Part shown: positions 1 to 9,177 of the stretch, piece by piece
How positions within the stretch are numbered: the first letter of the stretch is position 1
Layout: every line of letters starts with the position of its first letter
Assembly: GCA_019638455.1 (NCBI GenBank)
Contig: JAHBTU010000005.1
Coordinates: 1-64,000, forward strand
DNA: 64,000 nucleotides
Direction: 5' to 3'
From: Saprospiraceae bacterium
Lineage (GTDB): Bacteria > Bacteroidota > Bacteroidia > Chitinophagales > Saprospiraceae
Translations under genes and position numbers: made by a program
The notes under the pieces: model-generated
What the model saw: only the letters and a program-made list of their open reading frames with translations
Told to the model about the DNA's origin: nothing
Databases searched by the model: none

Positions 1-1
1 A

Positions 2-226
2 TTCCGCGACAGGCTGGCGGTGGCTGTTTCCTCCCCCCTGTTGGGGGGACAGAGGGGGGCTTTCCGGCTTTATGACATGACGGGGCGATTGGTGCGCGAG
101 GAGCGCGTCGTGCTGGGGGTGAACGAAATGGAGACGGGCGATTTGCCGCCGGGGATGTATTTTTGGAGCGTGGAGGCGAAGGGGGAGGTGGTGAAGGGTG
201 GAAAAATCGTTAAAATGGAAAAATAA
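2..226 (+). CDS. C-terminal end of a T9SS-secreted protein (partial)
   Basis: Only the last 74 codons are in the window; the reading frame is open to the left edge, so the start lies outside. The residues form a type IX secretion sorting domain (type A): a RLYDMTGRLVREE strand pair, then LPPGMYFWSVE, then a basic GGKIVKMEK tail, the usual ending of this domain. In the family this domain directs the protein across the outer membrane through the T9SS and is removed or anchored at the surface. The cargo part of the protein cannot be seen, so its function is unknown. It reads in the same direction as the next gene, which also carries a T9SS tail. Confidence 0.85.
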   Translation, partial: FRDRLAVAVSSPLLGGQRGAFRLYDMTGRLVREERVVLGVNEMETGDLPPGMYFWSVEAKGEVVKGGKIVKMEK

Positions 227-392
227 GCATCATTAGATGCTTTGGCTTTGGACAATGTTGGATGGTAATGCTTATTGACGGGGATGCCAATAAGGGCAGC
301 AATCTGCCTGCAGATGTTTGGTTCGCTCAAATCATGTCCGGCACACGGGTGCTCCAATCCAGTAGATTTTTAAAACTCAAATAAAAAAAATT

Positions 393-1358
393 ATGAAAAA
401 CAAGCTCATCACTTTCGTTTTCGTCTGTTTTACATTTCAGACTCATGCCCAAACCTTCGCTCCCGTCGGCTCAAAATGGGTGTATTGCTACGCAGTCAAC
501 GCCGTAGGCGGCGCGGAAGGCTACGACACGTTGGTAGTCGAATCTATCGCCGAAACCCATTTCGATACCTTGCCTTGCAGCGAGCTTCAAGTGACATACT
601 GCTATTCATCGGGAGATTTTGGCTGTGGGCTGGTCTCAAAAACCACTGTTTGTCAAGACGACAAGAAAATTTACTATCGGGAAGGCGATTCGCTTTATTT
701 GTTACACGATTTTGGCTTAATGCCCGGCGACACCTTGCGCATTCGCTACCCAATGGCACTCGATACTTTCAACCGACTGGCGATAGATTCTGCCTTCTAT
801 GCCAGTCCTTCACTTCCCTATTTTGACATCGTGGTTGTGGATACCACGACGCTCGACCTGAATGGCAATGCGGTGTGGGCGCAGACTTTTGTCGAAGTCG
901 GCGACGATGATGCTTTCCAGCCATCTTGGTATAGCGGTCAGTTTCTGGAAGGTATCGGCAGCACGGCGGGTTGGTTGTTCCCACGCGCCATCAATGCTTT
1001 GCAAGAAGAGCATATCCCAGTAAGCATTATCTCTTACATTAGTCCGACCTTGAACGGCAACTTCTTGAATCTTAATGCTTTTTGTCAAACAACATCCACA
1101 AAGGGCATCAAGCCTGTATCTTCCGTTAAAGTGTGGCCAAATCCCGCAAAAACAGTACTGAACCTTGAAGTGCCCACAACGGGCGAAGGTGTTCAGGTCC
1201 AGATATTTGATGTGAGTGGCAAAATGCTCGTGACGGCAACAAACTATGCTCTCGATACTATACAGGTGAATATCGCCAGCTTGACTCCGGGAATCTACTT
1301 GTTCAAAGCAATCATGCCGGCTTATGGCATCGCGGCAGGTAGATTTATGGTTGAGTAG
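393..1358 (+). CDS. Secreted protein with T9SS sorting domain, function unknown
   Basis: A 321-residue protein beginning with a clear Sec signal peptide (residues 1-20, ending THAQ). The middle, about residues 21-245, is rich in aspartate, tyrosine and beta-strand patterns and has no motif I recognise. Residues about 246-321 form a T9SS type A sorting domain: VKVWPNPAKTVLNLE, then VQIFDVSGKML, then LTPGIYLFKA. So it is predicted to be exported across both membranes. It is preceded by an A-rich leader. Catalytic residues are not apparent; a surface adhesin or structural protein is possible but not shown. Confidence 0.85.
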   Translation: MKNKLITFVFVCFTFQTHAQTFAPVGSKWVYCYAVNAVGGAEGYDTLVVESIAETHFDTLPCSELQVTYCYSSGDFGCGLVSKTTVCQDDKKIYYREGDSLYLLHDFGLMPGDTLRIRYPMALDTFNRLAIDSAFYASPSLPYFDIVVVDTTTLDLNGNAVWAQTFVEVGDDDAFQPSWYSGQFLEGIGSTAGWLFPRAINALQEEHIPVSIISYISPTLNGNFLNLNAFCQTTSTKGIKPVSSVKVWPNPAKTVLNLEVPTTGEGVQVQIFDVSGKMLVTATNYALDTIQVNIASLTPGIYLFKAIMPAYGIAAGRFMVE

Positions 1359-1446
1359 GTCATGGGACGGGGCCAAACTCAGCGTACTCCACTCGACTGG
1401 CATTTCATGGCTGCAATATGGTTCATGATTCAAATGAACGACAAGG

Positions 1447-1489
1447 TTTTTTTGGTAGCCTGCCAGCCATCAGGCAGGCTACCAAAAAA
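1447..1489. repeat. Inverted repeat between convergent genes
   Basis: A 17-bp near-perfect dyad (arms 1448-1464 and 1473-1489, loop of 8) lies between the T9SS protein and htpG, which converge. The T-run is on the 5' arm and the A-run on the 3' arm, opposite to a standard intrinsic terminator, so the A and T runs pair into the stem. It probably ends or protects both transcripts at their 3' ends, but it is not a textbook terminator. Confidence 0.6.
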
Positions 1490-1531
1490 CAAATCCAACA
1501 AAGCTTGTCAGTCGGCAGGAAATATGGGGGC

Positions 1532-3403
1532 CTACAATTTTCCCAAAGTTGCTTGCACGAACCCAGTCAAGGCCTCGCCGCGCAACATTCCTTGCTGGAG
1601 CAACGCGAGGTGGAGGAGGTACTGGGAAAACTTGTTCTGCTCGCCCGTGTCGGCGATTTTCACCAGTTTCTGCGCGATTAAGGGGTGGTTGGTGTTTACC
1701 ACCACATTGTAAGCATCGAAGGAATCGCCCATTGCGCCCATGCCGTGCATGGCCTGCATTTCTTTCAGCCGCCGCATGAATTCGGGTTTGGTGATGATGA
1801 CGGGTTGGTCGTCAGGCGAAAGGGGGGAAAGCGTGACGGAGGCACCGGCTTGCTTGTTCGTTATCGCTTCAAAACATTGCTTCACCGTCTCTTGCTCTTT
1901 TTCCGAGAGTACCGACTCGCGTTTATCATCTTTTTGCACCAAGTTGTCCACCGTGTCGGAGTCCACGCGCACGAACAGCAGATTGAGGTCGCCGCCGCGA
2001 TATTCGATATGTTGCATCCAGTGATTGTCAAGCACGGTGTCGAGGAGCAGCACGTCGTAGCCTCGGCTTTCGGCTGCTTTTATTTGCGCGTCGTAGCCCT
2101 CAGGGTCGTTGGTGTAGATGGCGACGACTTTATTGTGCCTATCGGTCTGGTTGGTCTTGATTTTCTCTTTGTAGTCGTTGAGCAGGAAGGAGTCTCCCTT
2201 CACGTTTTGCACGAGGACAAAGTTCATGGCGCGTTCTTCAAATTTTTTGTCGGAAATCATTCCATATTTTACAAAAACACCCAAGTCGCGCCATTTTTGC
2301 TCAAAACCCTGACGGTCATTTTTGAAAAGGTCGTGAAGTTTGTCGGCCACTTTTTTCGTGATGTACTCGCTGATTTTTTTGACATTGGCGTCGCTTTGCA
2401 GGTAGGAACGCGACACGTTGAGCGGTATGTCGGGCGAATCAATCACGCCATGCAATAGAAGCAGCCATTCGGGCACGATGTTGCGCACGTCGTCGGTGAC
2501 ATAGACCTGATTGCAATAGAGATGGATTTTGTTGCGCGTCACCTCCAAGGCGTTGCCCAATTTGGGGAAATACAAAACACCCGTGAGATTGAAAGGATAA
2601 TCAATGTTCAGGTGAATCCAGAACATTGGCTCGGGTGCCATTGGGTAGAGCTGGCGATAAAATGTTAGATAGTCCTCGTCTTTGAGTTCGTTAGGCTGTT
2701 TCTTCCAAATCGGGTGCGTCTCATTAATGATATTGGGCACCTCTCGTTTTTCCTCCTTTTTCTCCTCGCCCTCGCCAGTCTCGACATACTCCGTCTTCGT
2801 GCCGAATTGGATTGGCACGGGTAGGAACTTGCAGTATTTTTCCAACAGCCCCTCTATGCGAAATGAGTTGAGGAAATCGGTGTTTTCCTCGTTGATATGC
2901 AAAATCACGTCAGTGCCGCGCTGCGCTTTTTCCACTTTTTCGATGCTGAACGCCGGGCTGCCTTCGCAGGTCCATTTCACCGCCTCAGCACCTGCCTGCC
3001 ACGACCGCGTGACGACTTCCACTTTGTCGGCCACCATAAAAGCGGAATAGAAACCCAAGCCAAAATTGCCAATGATGGTGCTGTCCTTGTGTTTTTCCAA
3101 GAACTCGGCAGCACTGGAGAAAGCAATCTGGTTGAGATATTTGAGCACCTCCTCCTCAGTCATGCCGATGCCTTTGTCGCGGATGATAAGCTGCTTGTCG
3201 GCTTCGTTGAGAATGACCTCAATGGTGGTGTCGCCTATTTCGCCCTTCACCTCGCCTCGATTGGCAAGCGTGGTGAGTTTGGTGGTCGCGTCCACGGCGT
3301 TCGACACCAACTCGCGCACGAATATCTCGTGGTCGGAATAGAGGAATTTTTTGATGATGGGGAAAATGTTCTCGGTCTGTACGGAAATAGTACCTGTCTG
3401 CAT
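1532..3403 (-). CDS. htpG: Molecular chaperone HtpG (Hsp90)
   Basis: A 623-residue Hsp90-family ATP-dependent chaperone acting in the cytoplasm on client proteins. The N-terminal GHKL ATPase domain shows FVRELVSNAVDA (ATP and Mg binding), DKGIGMT and GNFGLGFYSAF; the middle domain has NVSRSYLQ (the catalytic arginine loop); the C-terminal dimerisation domain ends after MRRLKEMQ. The length matches bacterial HtpG. The frame is open 27 codons further upstream, but the start chosen here (MQTGTIS) is where the family begins. It stands alone, converging with the T9SS gene on its left. No clear promoter box was found upstream. Confidence 0.97.
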   Translation of the reverse strand: MQTGTISVQTENIFPIIKKFLYSDHEIFVRELVSNAVDATTKLTTLANRGEVKGEIGDTTIEVILNEADKQLIIRDKGIGMTEEEVLKYLNQIAFSSAAEFLEKHKDSTIIGNFGLGFYSAFMVADKVEVVTRSWQAGAEAVKWTCEGSPAFSIEKVEKAQRGTDVILHINEENTDFLNSFRIEGLLEKYCKFLPVPIQFGTKTEYVETGEGEEKKEEKREVPNIINETHPIWKKQPNELKDEDYLTFYRQLYPMAPEPMFWIHLNIDYPFNLTGVLYFPKLGNALEVTRNKIHLYCNQVYVTDDVRNIVPEWLLLLHGVIDSPDIPLNVSRSYLQSDANVKKISEYITKKVADKLHDLFKNDRQGFEQKWRDLGVFVKYGMISDKKFEERAMNFVLVQNVKGDSFLLNDYKEKIKTNQTDRHNKVVAIYTNDPEGYDAQIKAAESRGYDVLLLDTVLDNHWMQHIEYRGGDLNLLFVRVDSDTVDNLVQKDDKRESVLSEKEQETVKQCFEAITNKQAGASVTLSPLSPDDQPVIITKPEFMRRLKEMQAMHGMGAMGDSFDAYNVVVNTNHPLIAQKLVKIADTGEQNKFSQYLLHLALLQQGMLRGEALTGFVQATLGKL

Positions 3404-4024
3404 AATTGTTGATGGGTTGAGTGAGTTGTCGGGTCTCTCTTGGGAGGGCTTGCGTTTCAGATACTCGCCTTTCGTACGCCGCAACGCTGTTCAAGCGTGT
3501 GTGCCCACAGCGTTCCGATTTACTTGCGCCCGTTTGAAGTGCAAACCTCGGGAGTGGTATCGCTATTCAAGCAATGGTTCAGAGTGTGAAAAATGGGCAA
3601 CGAGGCCTAATCCCCGTTTTCAAAGGGTATGCCAGCCGAATTTTGACTGTCAAAATGTCTTGTGCGGTGTTTGAGGGTTTTCAAAATGTTGAAAAACAGG
3701 GGTTTTGAAGCCTACCTAAAAAAGGTTGTGAAAAAAATTACGTCGGAAAATATGTGAGCCGAGGGCAAATTGGCACGGCTAATTGGCACAGTACTTGTCT
3801 TTAACGAAATGCGCTTGTGCGCGGCGGGTCGCCAAAAGTTTTCAGCGATGGCGATTCGGGGAAACGAATGGTGGAATCAAAGTTTCCATAAGATTTAAGG
3901 TCAAATGTGGCCTTGAACCCGTGGCGAGGGACCAGTCCGTCTGGGGGGTAGGGCTGGTCTCCTCACCACAATTTTCGTTGAAGAAACACCCTCGAAAATG
4001 TTGGAAAACAATTGTTTGATGAAC
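3404..4024. other. Long intergenic region, no gene recognised
   Basis: About 620 bp between htpG and the transporter gene. Open frames here are short and compositionally unlike the neighbouring genes. I see no tRNA, no repeat shared with the rest of the window, and no convincing promoter for htpG. Confidence 0.5.
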
Positions 4025-4072
4025 GCGAAAGGCAGAAGGCTCGGTTGCGAACCTTCTGCCTTTCGCTTTTTT
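4025..4072 (+). terminator. Strong hairpin followed by T6
   Basis: Perfect 15-bp stem (4025-4039 with 4052-4066), 12-nt loop, then six T on the plus strand. It sits just past the stop codon of the minus-strand MFS gene, yet the T-run faces the plus strand, where no upstream gene was found. On the minus strand the same hairpin would follow the MFS stop without a U-run. Confidence 0.7.
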
Positions 4073-4073
4073 G

Positions 4074-5399
4074 CTACACAGCCGGATGATGGGCGTTCTT
4101 CATTCGCCTGATTTTGACAGCGGCCAAAACGGCCAGGCTTATCACAAAAAACACCGCCAAAGCAGCCACACTGTTGCGCATCCCGCCCGTGATGTTTTCC
4201 ACAAACCCAAACACAAAAGTGCCCGCCACCGTAGAGACCTTGTCCATCACGTCGTAGAAACTAAAGTAGGAAGCGGTGTCCGGTGTGTTTTCGGGCAAAA
4301 GTTTGGCGTAAGTCGCTCTTGAAAGCGACTGAATGCCACCCATCACCAGCCCGACCGCCCCTGCGAGCAGGTAAAAATCAAGCCCTGTTTGCACAAAATA
4401 CCCCGTGATGCAGATGCCCGTCCAGATGATGAGCATGGTCATCATCGAAAATTTGTTGCCCTTCCGCCCAGAGAGTTTGGCAGAGGCCCAAGCGCCACCG
4501 ATGGCGACTATTTGGAGAATCAGCACTAAGAAAATGAGCCTTTGCGTGTCGAAGTGAAGCTCTTTTTCCGCGAACGTGGATGCGAGAAAAAGCACTGCCT
4601 GCACCCCCGCGTTGTAGCAGAAAAAAGCAAACAAGAAAGCCTTCGTGTTCGAGTCGCCTTTCACCACTCGCCACACTTTTTTTATTTCCTCGTAGCCCTT
4701 GGTCAACAGATTCTCGCGGGTAGTGGGTGGTGCGTCGTTGGGCAAGCGCCGCAGCGGAATCTGCGCGAACCCTATCCACCACAGGCCAACCATGACAAAA
4801 GCGGTAGGCACGGCCTGCAAACCGTCGGAGAAGCCGAACCACTCATAGTTCATGATAACTATAAGATTGGCAACCAATAAGATGACACTGCCGATGAACC
4901 CGTAACTAAAACCTTTCGCGCTGACATCGTCGTAGCGGTCCTCGGTGGCGATGAGCGGTAAAAACGAATTGTAGAACACAATCCCGCCGGCAAAGCCAAT
5001 CGTCGCCAAAACGAACCCCGTCACCCCTACCCACAAGGTTTTCATGCTGGTGAAAAACAGCAACGAAATGCAGGCCAAGGCACCCAAAGTGGTGAAAAAA
5101 CGAAGAAACACTTTCTTCTTGCCCCCATAGTCCGCGATGCCCGACAGCAGTGGCGAAATGGCGGCGATGACCAAATAGGCAAAAGAGATGCTCCAAGCGT
5201 AGAGGGTGCTGTTCGACATCTGCAAGCCGAACACGTTGAGCGTGTCGTTGGTTAGTTCAAGAAAATAGCCCGGAAAAATAGCGACGGTGATGACCAGCGC
5301 ATAAGCACTATTGGCCCAGTCGAAAAACGCCCAGCCATTGATGACGCGCTTGTCGTTTTTTTGAGGTGGTATGGCGGCGGCAGAATCAGTTGTTTCCAC
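4074..5399 (-). CDS. MFS transporter, UMF1/Atg22-like family
   Basis: A 441-residue inner-membrane protein with about 12 hydrophobic segments. The start RVINGWAFFDWANSAYA is the hallmark of the UMF1 (Atg22-like) branch of the major facilitator superfamily, and the loop GIADYGGKKK between early helices is the MFS loop 2-3 signature. A later VMGGIQSLSRATYAKLLPE segment also fits UMF1 proteins. Members are thought to export small molecules such as amino acids or sugars, but bacterial substrates are mostly unknown, so none is assigned. It is a single gene with its own promoter-like box just upstream. Confidence 0.9.
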   Translation of the reverse strand: METTDSAAAIPPQKNDKRVINGWAFFDWANSAYALVITVAIFPGYFLELTNDTLNVFGLQMSNSTLYAWSISFAYLVIAAISPLLSGIADYGGKKKVFLRFFTTLGALACISLLFFTSMKTLWVGVTGFVLATIGFAGGIVFYNSFLPLIATEDRYDDVSAKGFSYGFIGSVILLVANLIVIMNYEWFGFSDGLQAVPTAFVMVGLWWIGFAQIPLRRLPNDAPPTTRENLLTKGYEEIKKVWRVVKGDSNTKAFLFAFFCYNAGVQAVLFLASTFAEKELHFDTQRLIFLVLILQIVAIGGAWASAKLSGRKGNKFSMMTMLIIWTGICITGYFVQTGLDFYLLAGAVGLVMGGIQSLSRATYAKLLPENTPDTASYFSFYDVMDKVSTVAGTFVFGFVENITGGMRNSVAALAVFFVISLAVLAAVKIRRMKNAHHPAV

Positions 5400-5431
5400 G
5401 ACAGGAAAGTTTTTCGTTTTGCAGTATCATG

Positions 5432-5439
5432 CAAAGGTG
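5432..5439 (-). promoter_or_regulatory. Promoter -7 box for the MFS gene
   Basis: The minus strand reads CACCTTTG, one base from the Bacteroidota -7 consensus TAnnTTTG, about 33 bp upstream of the MFS start codon. No good -33 TTTG was found. Confidence 0.4.
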
Positions 5440-5499
5440 GGAGTTCCCGCGCTCGTTGAGTAGGAAACGGAAAAAAATCTTGAAAAAAGCAAAGGCCGG

Positions 5500-6270
5500 C
5501 TATTCAAACACCACCTCCACCACATCCTCCACTTTCAGCCCCAACAGCGTGGCGGCCTTGCCCATGTTCACCGCGATTTCGAGAAAACCGGCCATGTTGA
5601 ACAAGCAAAGCTGTTCGCCCGGCGCCACATCGCAGTAGTTTTCCGAAAGTTTCGTAATCGGGTCGTTGCGTTTGAAAAAGAGGGAAAACGCACGTCCGTT
5701 TTGATTTTTTTCAAACACCTCGCGGCGAATGTTCACCACCACGTTTTCAAAATTGTCCACATGAATCACCGTGCCGCGAATGCGCGTGGGCGTGATGACA
5801 GGCTGAATGCTGATGCGTTCCAGCAGAGGTGCGGCAAATTCGCCCAACTCGTCGAAGGGCTTGCCAGAGATGAGATGCGCCGTCGCATCGGCGAAAACGG
5901 ATTTTACGGCAAAATGCTCCGAAGCGTCGGCAGGCAGGTTGCGGAGGTTAGCGGGGTCGAGATTTTGGAAAAGCAAAGTCAGCAGGCCGTTGTCGGGCGC
6001 GAGAAAAAAATGCCCCTCATGGCGGGCGGCCACGAAGCGAAATTCGGGCTGATACACGCAGTTCACGCCCACGAGATGAATCGTGCCTTCGGGAAACTCG
6101 CGCCACACATTTTGCACCACAAACGCCCCCTGCACGATGTCGAAAGGCTTGATATCGTGCGAAATATCCACCAACTGAATGTCCGGCGCACGGCTGAGCA
6201 ACGCGCCTTTAAGCGCGCCAGTGTAAAAATCCTGCGTCCCAAAATCGGTGGTGAGGGTGACGAGTTGCAT
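5500..6270 (-). CDS. SAM hydroxide adenosyltransferase (SAM hydrolase, DUF62 family)
   Basis: A 256-residue member of the DUF62 / SAM hydrolase family, related to fluorinase. Family members use a water-derived nucleophile to split S-adenosylmethionine to adenosine and methionine. Visible signatures: LTTDFGTQDFYTGALKG at residues 5-21 (the Asp motif), VNCVYQPE (usually VDPGVG-like in the family, so diverged here), APDNGLLT in the N-terminal domain, and GTVIHVDNFENVVVNI opening the C-terminal beta-barrel. The length is normal. It is cytoplasmic. It stands between the MFS gene and the divergent phoH operon. Its physiological role in bacteria is not settled. Confidence 0.88.
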   Translation of the reverse strand: MQLVTLTTDFGTQDFYTGALKGALLSRAPDIQLVDISHDIKPFDIVQGAFVVQNVWREFPEGTIHLVGVNCVYQPEFRFVAARHEGHFFLAPDNGLLTLLFQNLDPANLRNLPADASEHFAVKSVFADATAHLISGKPFDELGEFAAPLLERISIQPVITPTRIRGTVIHVDNFENVVVNIRREVFEKNQNGRAFSLFFKRNDPITKLSENYCDVAPGEQLCLFNMAGFLEIAVNMGKAATLLGLKVEDVVEVVFE

Positions 6271-6480
6271 TTTGGCTTAGTTGTTCGTTCGGAGAAATTT
6301 AAGAAACTTAATAGCGCGTTTTTTTGTTGGGAAATCCGCTTGCGTCACTCTATTTTTGTGGGCAAAAGCGGGGTTCGTTTTTTACAAAAGGCAAGGAAGT
6401 CCGGCGCGAAAATACCACTGAAAATCAACCCGCTAAGCGCCGTTCGCTTCCCGCTGCCAAAAAAATTAGAGAACTAAAAT

Positions 6481-7545
6481 TTGAGCGAAATCATTCTCAC
6501 CGTCGAGGGCGTTGACCCTGTCGAGCTGTTCGGCGAAAACAACGCAAAATTAAATCTTTTGCGCAAAGCCTTCCCCGATGTCACGATTACGTCGCGTGGC
6601 AACAATCTGAAAATCACCGGAGAAAAGAAGGATGCCCAAGCGGCCAAAGCCAAATTCGAGATGATGGCGCGCTACCTGCGCGAACATCACGAACTGCCCG
6701 TGCAAACGGTGGCCGACCTCATGGGTGGCGAAAACCCCTTCGACGTGCGTATTCCCGTCAATGGCGACGGCGCAAGCGGCAACACCATCCTTTTCGGGCG
6801 CGACGGCAAGCCCATCAAGGCCAAAACCCGCAATCAAAAGCGCATGGTCGAGGTATGCGAGGTGAACGACATCGTGTTCGCGCTCGGCCCGGCTGGCACG
6901 GGCAAGACCTATACCGCTGTTGCTATCGCCGTGCGGGCGTTGAAAAACAAGTTGGTCAAAAAAATCGTGCTGACCCGCCCCGCCGTCGAAGCGGGCGAGA
7001 ATCTCGGCTTCCTGCCCGGCGATTTGAAGGAAAAAGTGGACCCCTACCTGCGTCCGCTCTACGACGCGCTCGACGATATGCTGCCCATGGACAAGCTCAA
7101 TTTTTTCATGGAAAACCGCGTCATCGAAATCGCGCCGCTCGCCTTCATGCGCGGTCGCACTTTGGACAACGCCTACATCATCCTCGACGAAGCGCAAAAC
7201 GCCTCGCCGCTCCAACTCAAAATGTTTCTCACGCGCCTCGGCCCCTCGGCCAAGTGCATCATCACAGGCGATTTGAGCCAGATTGACCTGCCCGGCCACC
7301 AAAAATCAGGCCTTCGCCAAGCCGTCGGGATGCTCGGCGACGTGGACGGCATCGCGGTCATCAACCTCACGACCGAAGACGTGGTGCGCCACCGTTTGGT
7401 GAAGGAAATTATCAAGGCCTACGAAAAAATAGAGGCCGAGGAGCGTGCCCGCAAGGAGCGGAAGAAGGCGGAGCAAAGCGCTGACAAAGAGGAACTTGAA
7501 GAAGCAAAGCCTAAAGGTGAGCCAGCAAAGTCAGGTCAAACATGA
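6481..7545 (+). CDS. phoH: PhoH-family ATPase
   Basis: A 354-residue PhoH-like NTPase. Residues 1-65 form the small KH-like N-terminal domain found in PhoH/YbeZ proteins. The ATPase core carries Walker A GPAGTGKT at 136-143 and Walker B AYIILDEAQN at 231-240, with SQIDLPGHQKSGLRQA further on. A lysine/glutamate-rich tail of about 45 residues follows. The start is TTG: the family begins exactly there, and the next in-frame ATG would delete the N-terminal domain. YbeZ-type PhoH proteins work with YbeY in rRNA maturation; a ybeY gene is present 40 kb away at 47283. The stop overlaps the next start by 4 bp (ATGA), so translation is coupled to the DUF488 gene. Confidence 0.93.
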   Translation: MSEIILTVEGVDPVELFGENNAKLNLLRKAFPDVTITSRGNNLKITGEKKDAQAAKAKFEMMARYLREHHELPVQTVADLMGGENPFDVRIPVNGDGASGNTILFGRDGKPIKAKTRNQKRMVEVCEVNDIVFALGPAGTGKTYTAVAIAVRALKNKLVKKIVLTRPAVEAGENLGFLPGDLKEKVDPYLRPLYDALDDMLPMDKLNFFMENRVIEIAPLAFMRGRTLDNAYIILDEAQNASPLQLKMFLTRLGPSAKCIITGDLSQIDLPGHQKSGLRQAVGMLGDVDGIAVINLTTEDVVRHRLVKEIIKAYEKIEAEERARKERKKAEQSADKEELEEAKPKGEPAKSGQT

Positions 7546-8159
7546 GCAGTGCAGTCGTTTACACCATCGGCCACTCCAACCACGAGCCGGAAGCCTTCGC
7601 CGATTTGCTCCGGCATTTCGGGGTCAATTGCCTCGTGGATGTGCGCAGCGTGCCAGCGAGCGGGCGGTTTCCGCAATTCAACAAGGCGGCTCTGTCCGAA
7701 TTTTTGAAGGGCAAAAACATCCAGTATCTACATTTTGGCAAAGAGTTCGGCGCAAGACACACCGCTCCTGAACTGTTGGACGAGGAGGGCAAAGTTGATT
7801 TCGAGAAAGTGCGACAAACGGAGGATTTCAAAAGTGGCGTGGCGCGCCTGCGAGCCGGCCTTGAAAAGGGCTACACCATCGCGCTTATGTGTTCGGAGGC
7901 CGACCCTTTCGACTGTCATCGCTTTTCCATGATTTCCGGTTTTTTGGAAAAAAACGGCTTCGAGGTAAAACACATTTTGAAAGACAAAACCCTGAAAACC
8001 AACCTCCAACTCGAAAACCAACTTTTGAAAAAATACCACAAGCAGCTGCCGTTCGCACCCTCGTTGGAAGAACAAGTGTCACACGCATACTTGCTGCGCA
8101 ATAAAGACGTGGCATTCTCGCCATTCAGCGCCGACACAGACACCGAAGAGCAGATTTGA
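7542..8159 (+). CDS. DUF488 family protein (first copy)
   Basis: A 205-residue DUF488 protein. It begins with the family opening VVYTIGHSNHE, has the VDVRSVPASGRFPQFN strand-loop near residues 32-47, and the conserved C-S-E-x5-C-H-R signature with cysteines at 117 and 125. The C-terminal 60 residues extend beyond the usual DUF488 core. The family has a conserved cysteine/histidine pocket and no agreed biochemical role; it often appears in mobile or defence neighbourhoods. The start overlaps the phoH stop by 4 bp. A second, shorter DUF488 gene lies two genes downstream in the same operon, which is unusual. Confidence 0.9.
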   Translation: MSSAVVYTIGHSNHEPEAFADLLRHFGVNCLVDVRSVPASGRFPQFNKAALSEFLKGKNIQYLHFGKEFGARHTAPELLDEEGKVDFEKVRQTEDFKSGVARLRAGLEKGYTIALMCSEADPFDCHRFSMISGFLEKNGFEVKHILKDKTLKTNLQLENQLLKKYHKQLPFAPSLEEQVSHAYLLRNKDVAFSPFSADTDTEEQI

Positions 8160-8188
8160 CCACCCGCCAAGCCCAAAGACCGACAACC

Positions 8189-9175
8189 ATGAATGAAAAA
8201 ATCCTCGCCCTCCTTCACTCTCCTCACCCTTTCGACACCTATTTCAAGAGTGTTTTTGGCATCGTGGAAGCGGCACGTCAGCTCATTGAGTTTGCCGTCC
8301 CGAAAGAAATTTTGAAAAAAATGGACCTCGACACCTTGGCGCTTGCATCCGACACTTACATTGATGAAAAACTGCGGAAGTCAATGTCTGACTTGGTTTA
8401 TGTTTGTGATTACGAAGGAGGACAGAAGGCGCGGATATGTGTGCTATTCGAGCACAAAAGCACTCATCCGGGCCGTATGGTCTATCCCCAAGTAGGACGT
8501 TACTTGACTGGTGCACAGGAGGAAGACGTGAGGCAAAACCGGGAAAACTTCACACTGACCATTCCGATTCTTTTCTATCATGGCGAGGACGCTTGGAACC
8601 CCAAACCACTCCACTCGCTTTATGGGGCCATTCCCGGCGAGCTCGCCCGTTTTATCCCTGCCTTTGACTTTTTCGTGGTGAACCTACAGAAAATGAGCCG
8701 CGATGAAATACTGGCGATAAGAGAGTTCTCGCTCCTGCGCAACATTTTTCTAGCCATGAAACGCGCTTGGGACGACAATTTTTTCCGCAAACATTACCGC
8801 GACATCGTTATTTTTGTGGACGAAAACGTGAGAGACGAAGCACTGCTCTTGTTGTTCGACCTCACATGGCTTTTCGTTCAGCACATCTCATCTCTTAAAA
8901 CGGAGGATTTTATGGAAATCGCAACTGCATTGCCCCAGCCTCAGGAACAAAAGGCAAAGACCGTCATTGAGCAATTTAGAGAGCAATTTGAGAGAGAAGG
9001 CATGGAGAAAGGCATCGAGAAAGGCGTAAAAGAAGGCATGGAAGTCGCTACGGAAAAATCCATCCGCCAAATCATGCTCAAGCGCCCGCAGATGCCCGAC
9101 GAAGAAATCGCTGACTTGTTGGATGTCTCTCTTGAAAAGGTCAAAAAAGTGCGTGCCTCGCTGCAACAATCCTGA
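8189..9175 (+). CDS. Rpn family PD-(D/E)XK nuclease-like protein
   Basis: A 328-residue protein of the Rpn / 'Transposase_31' family (recombination-promoting nuclease). The N-terminus FDTYFKSVFG, then SDLVYVCDYEGG and ICVLFEHKST, match the D...E-x-K core of this PD-(D/E)XK fold; the E-H-K triad is at about residues 93-95. The C-terminal third holds a charged GMEKGIEKGVKEGME repeat and a short helical DNA-binding-like end (PDEEIADLLDVSLEKVKKVR), both typical of Rpn proteins. E. coli Rpn proteins are DNA endonucleases linked to phage defence. The frame is open to a TTG at 8156, but the ATG at 8189 matches the family start. It ends 2 bp before the next gene. Confidence 0.88.
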   Translation: MNEKILALLHSPHPFDTYFKSVFGIVEAARQLIEFAVPKEILKKMDLDTLALASDTYIDEKLRKSMSDLVYVCDYEGGQKARICVLFEHKSTHPGRMVYPQVGRYLTGAQEEDVRQNRENFTLTIPILFYHGEDAWNPKPLHSLYGAIPGELARFIPAFDFFVVNLQKMSRDEILAIREFSLLRNIFLAMKRAWDDNFFRKHYRDIVIFVDENVRDEALLLLFDLTWLFVQHISSLKTEDFMEIATALPQPQEQKAKTVIEQFREQFEREGMEKGIEKGVKEGMEVATEKSIRQIMLKRPQMPDEEIADLLDVSLEKVKKVRASLQQS

Positions 9176-9177
9176 CC

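Noticed and set aside
1447..1489. Classic bidirectional terminator for the T9SS gene and htpG
   Set aside because: The T-run is on the wrong arm for an intrinsic terminator, so it is listed as an inverted repeat only.
3783..4019. 78-residue open frame in the gap before the MFS gene
   Set aside because: No family, promoter or coding pattern; composition looks like chance and it ends in front of the hairpin at 4025.
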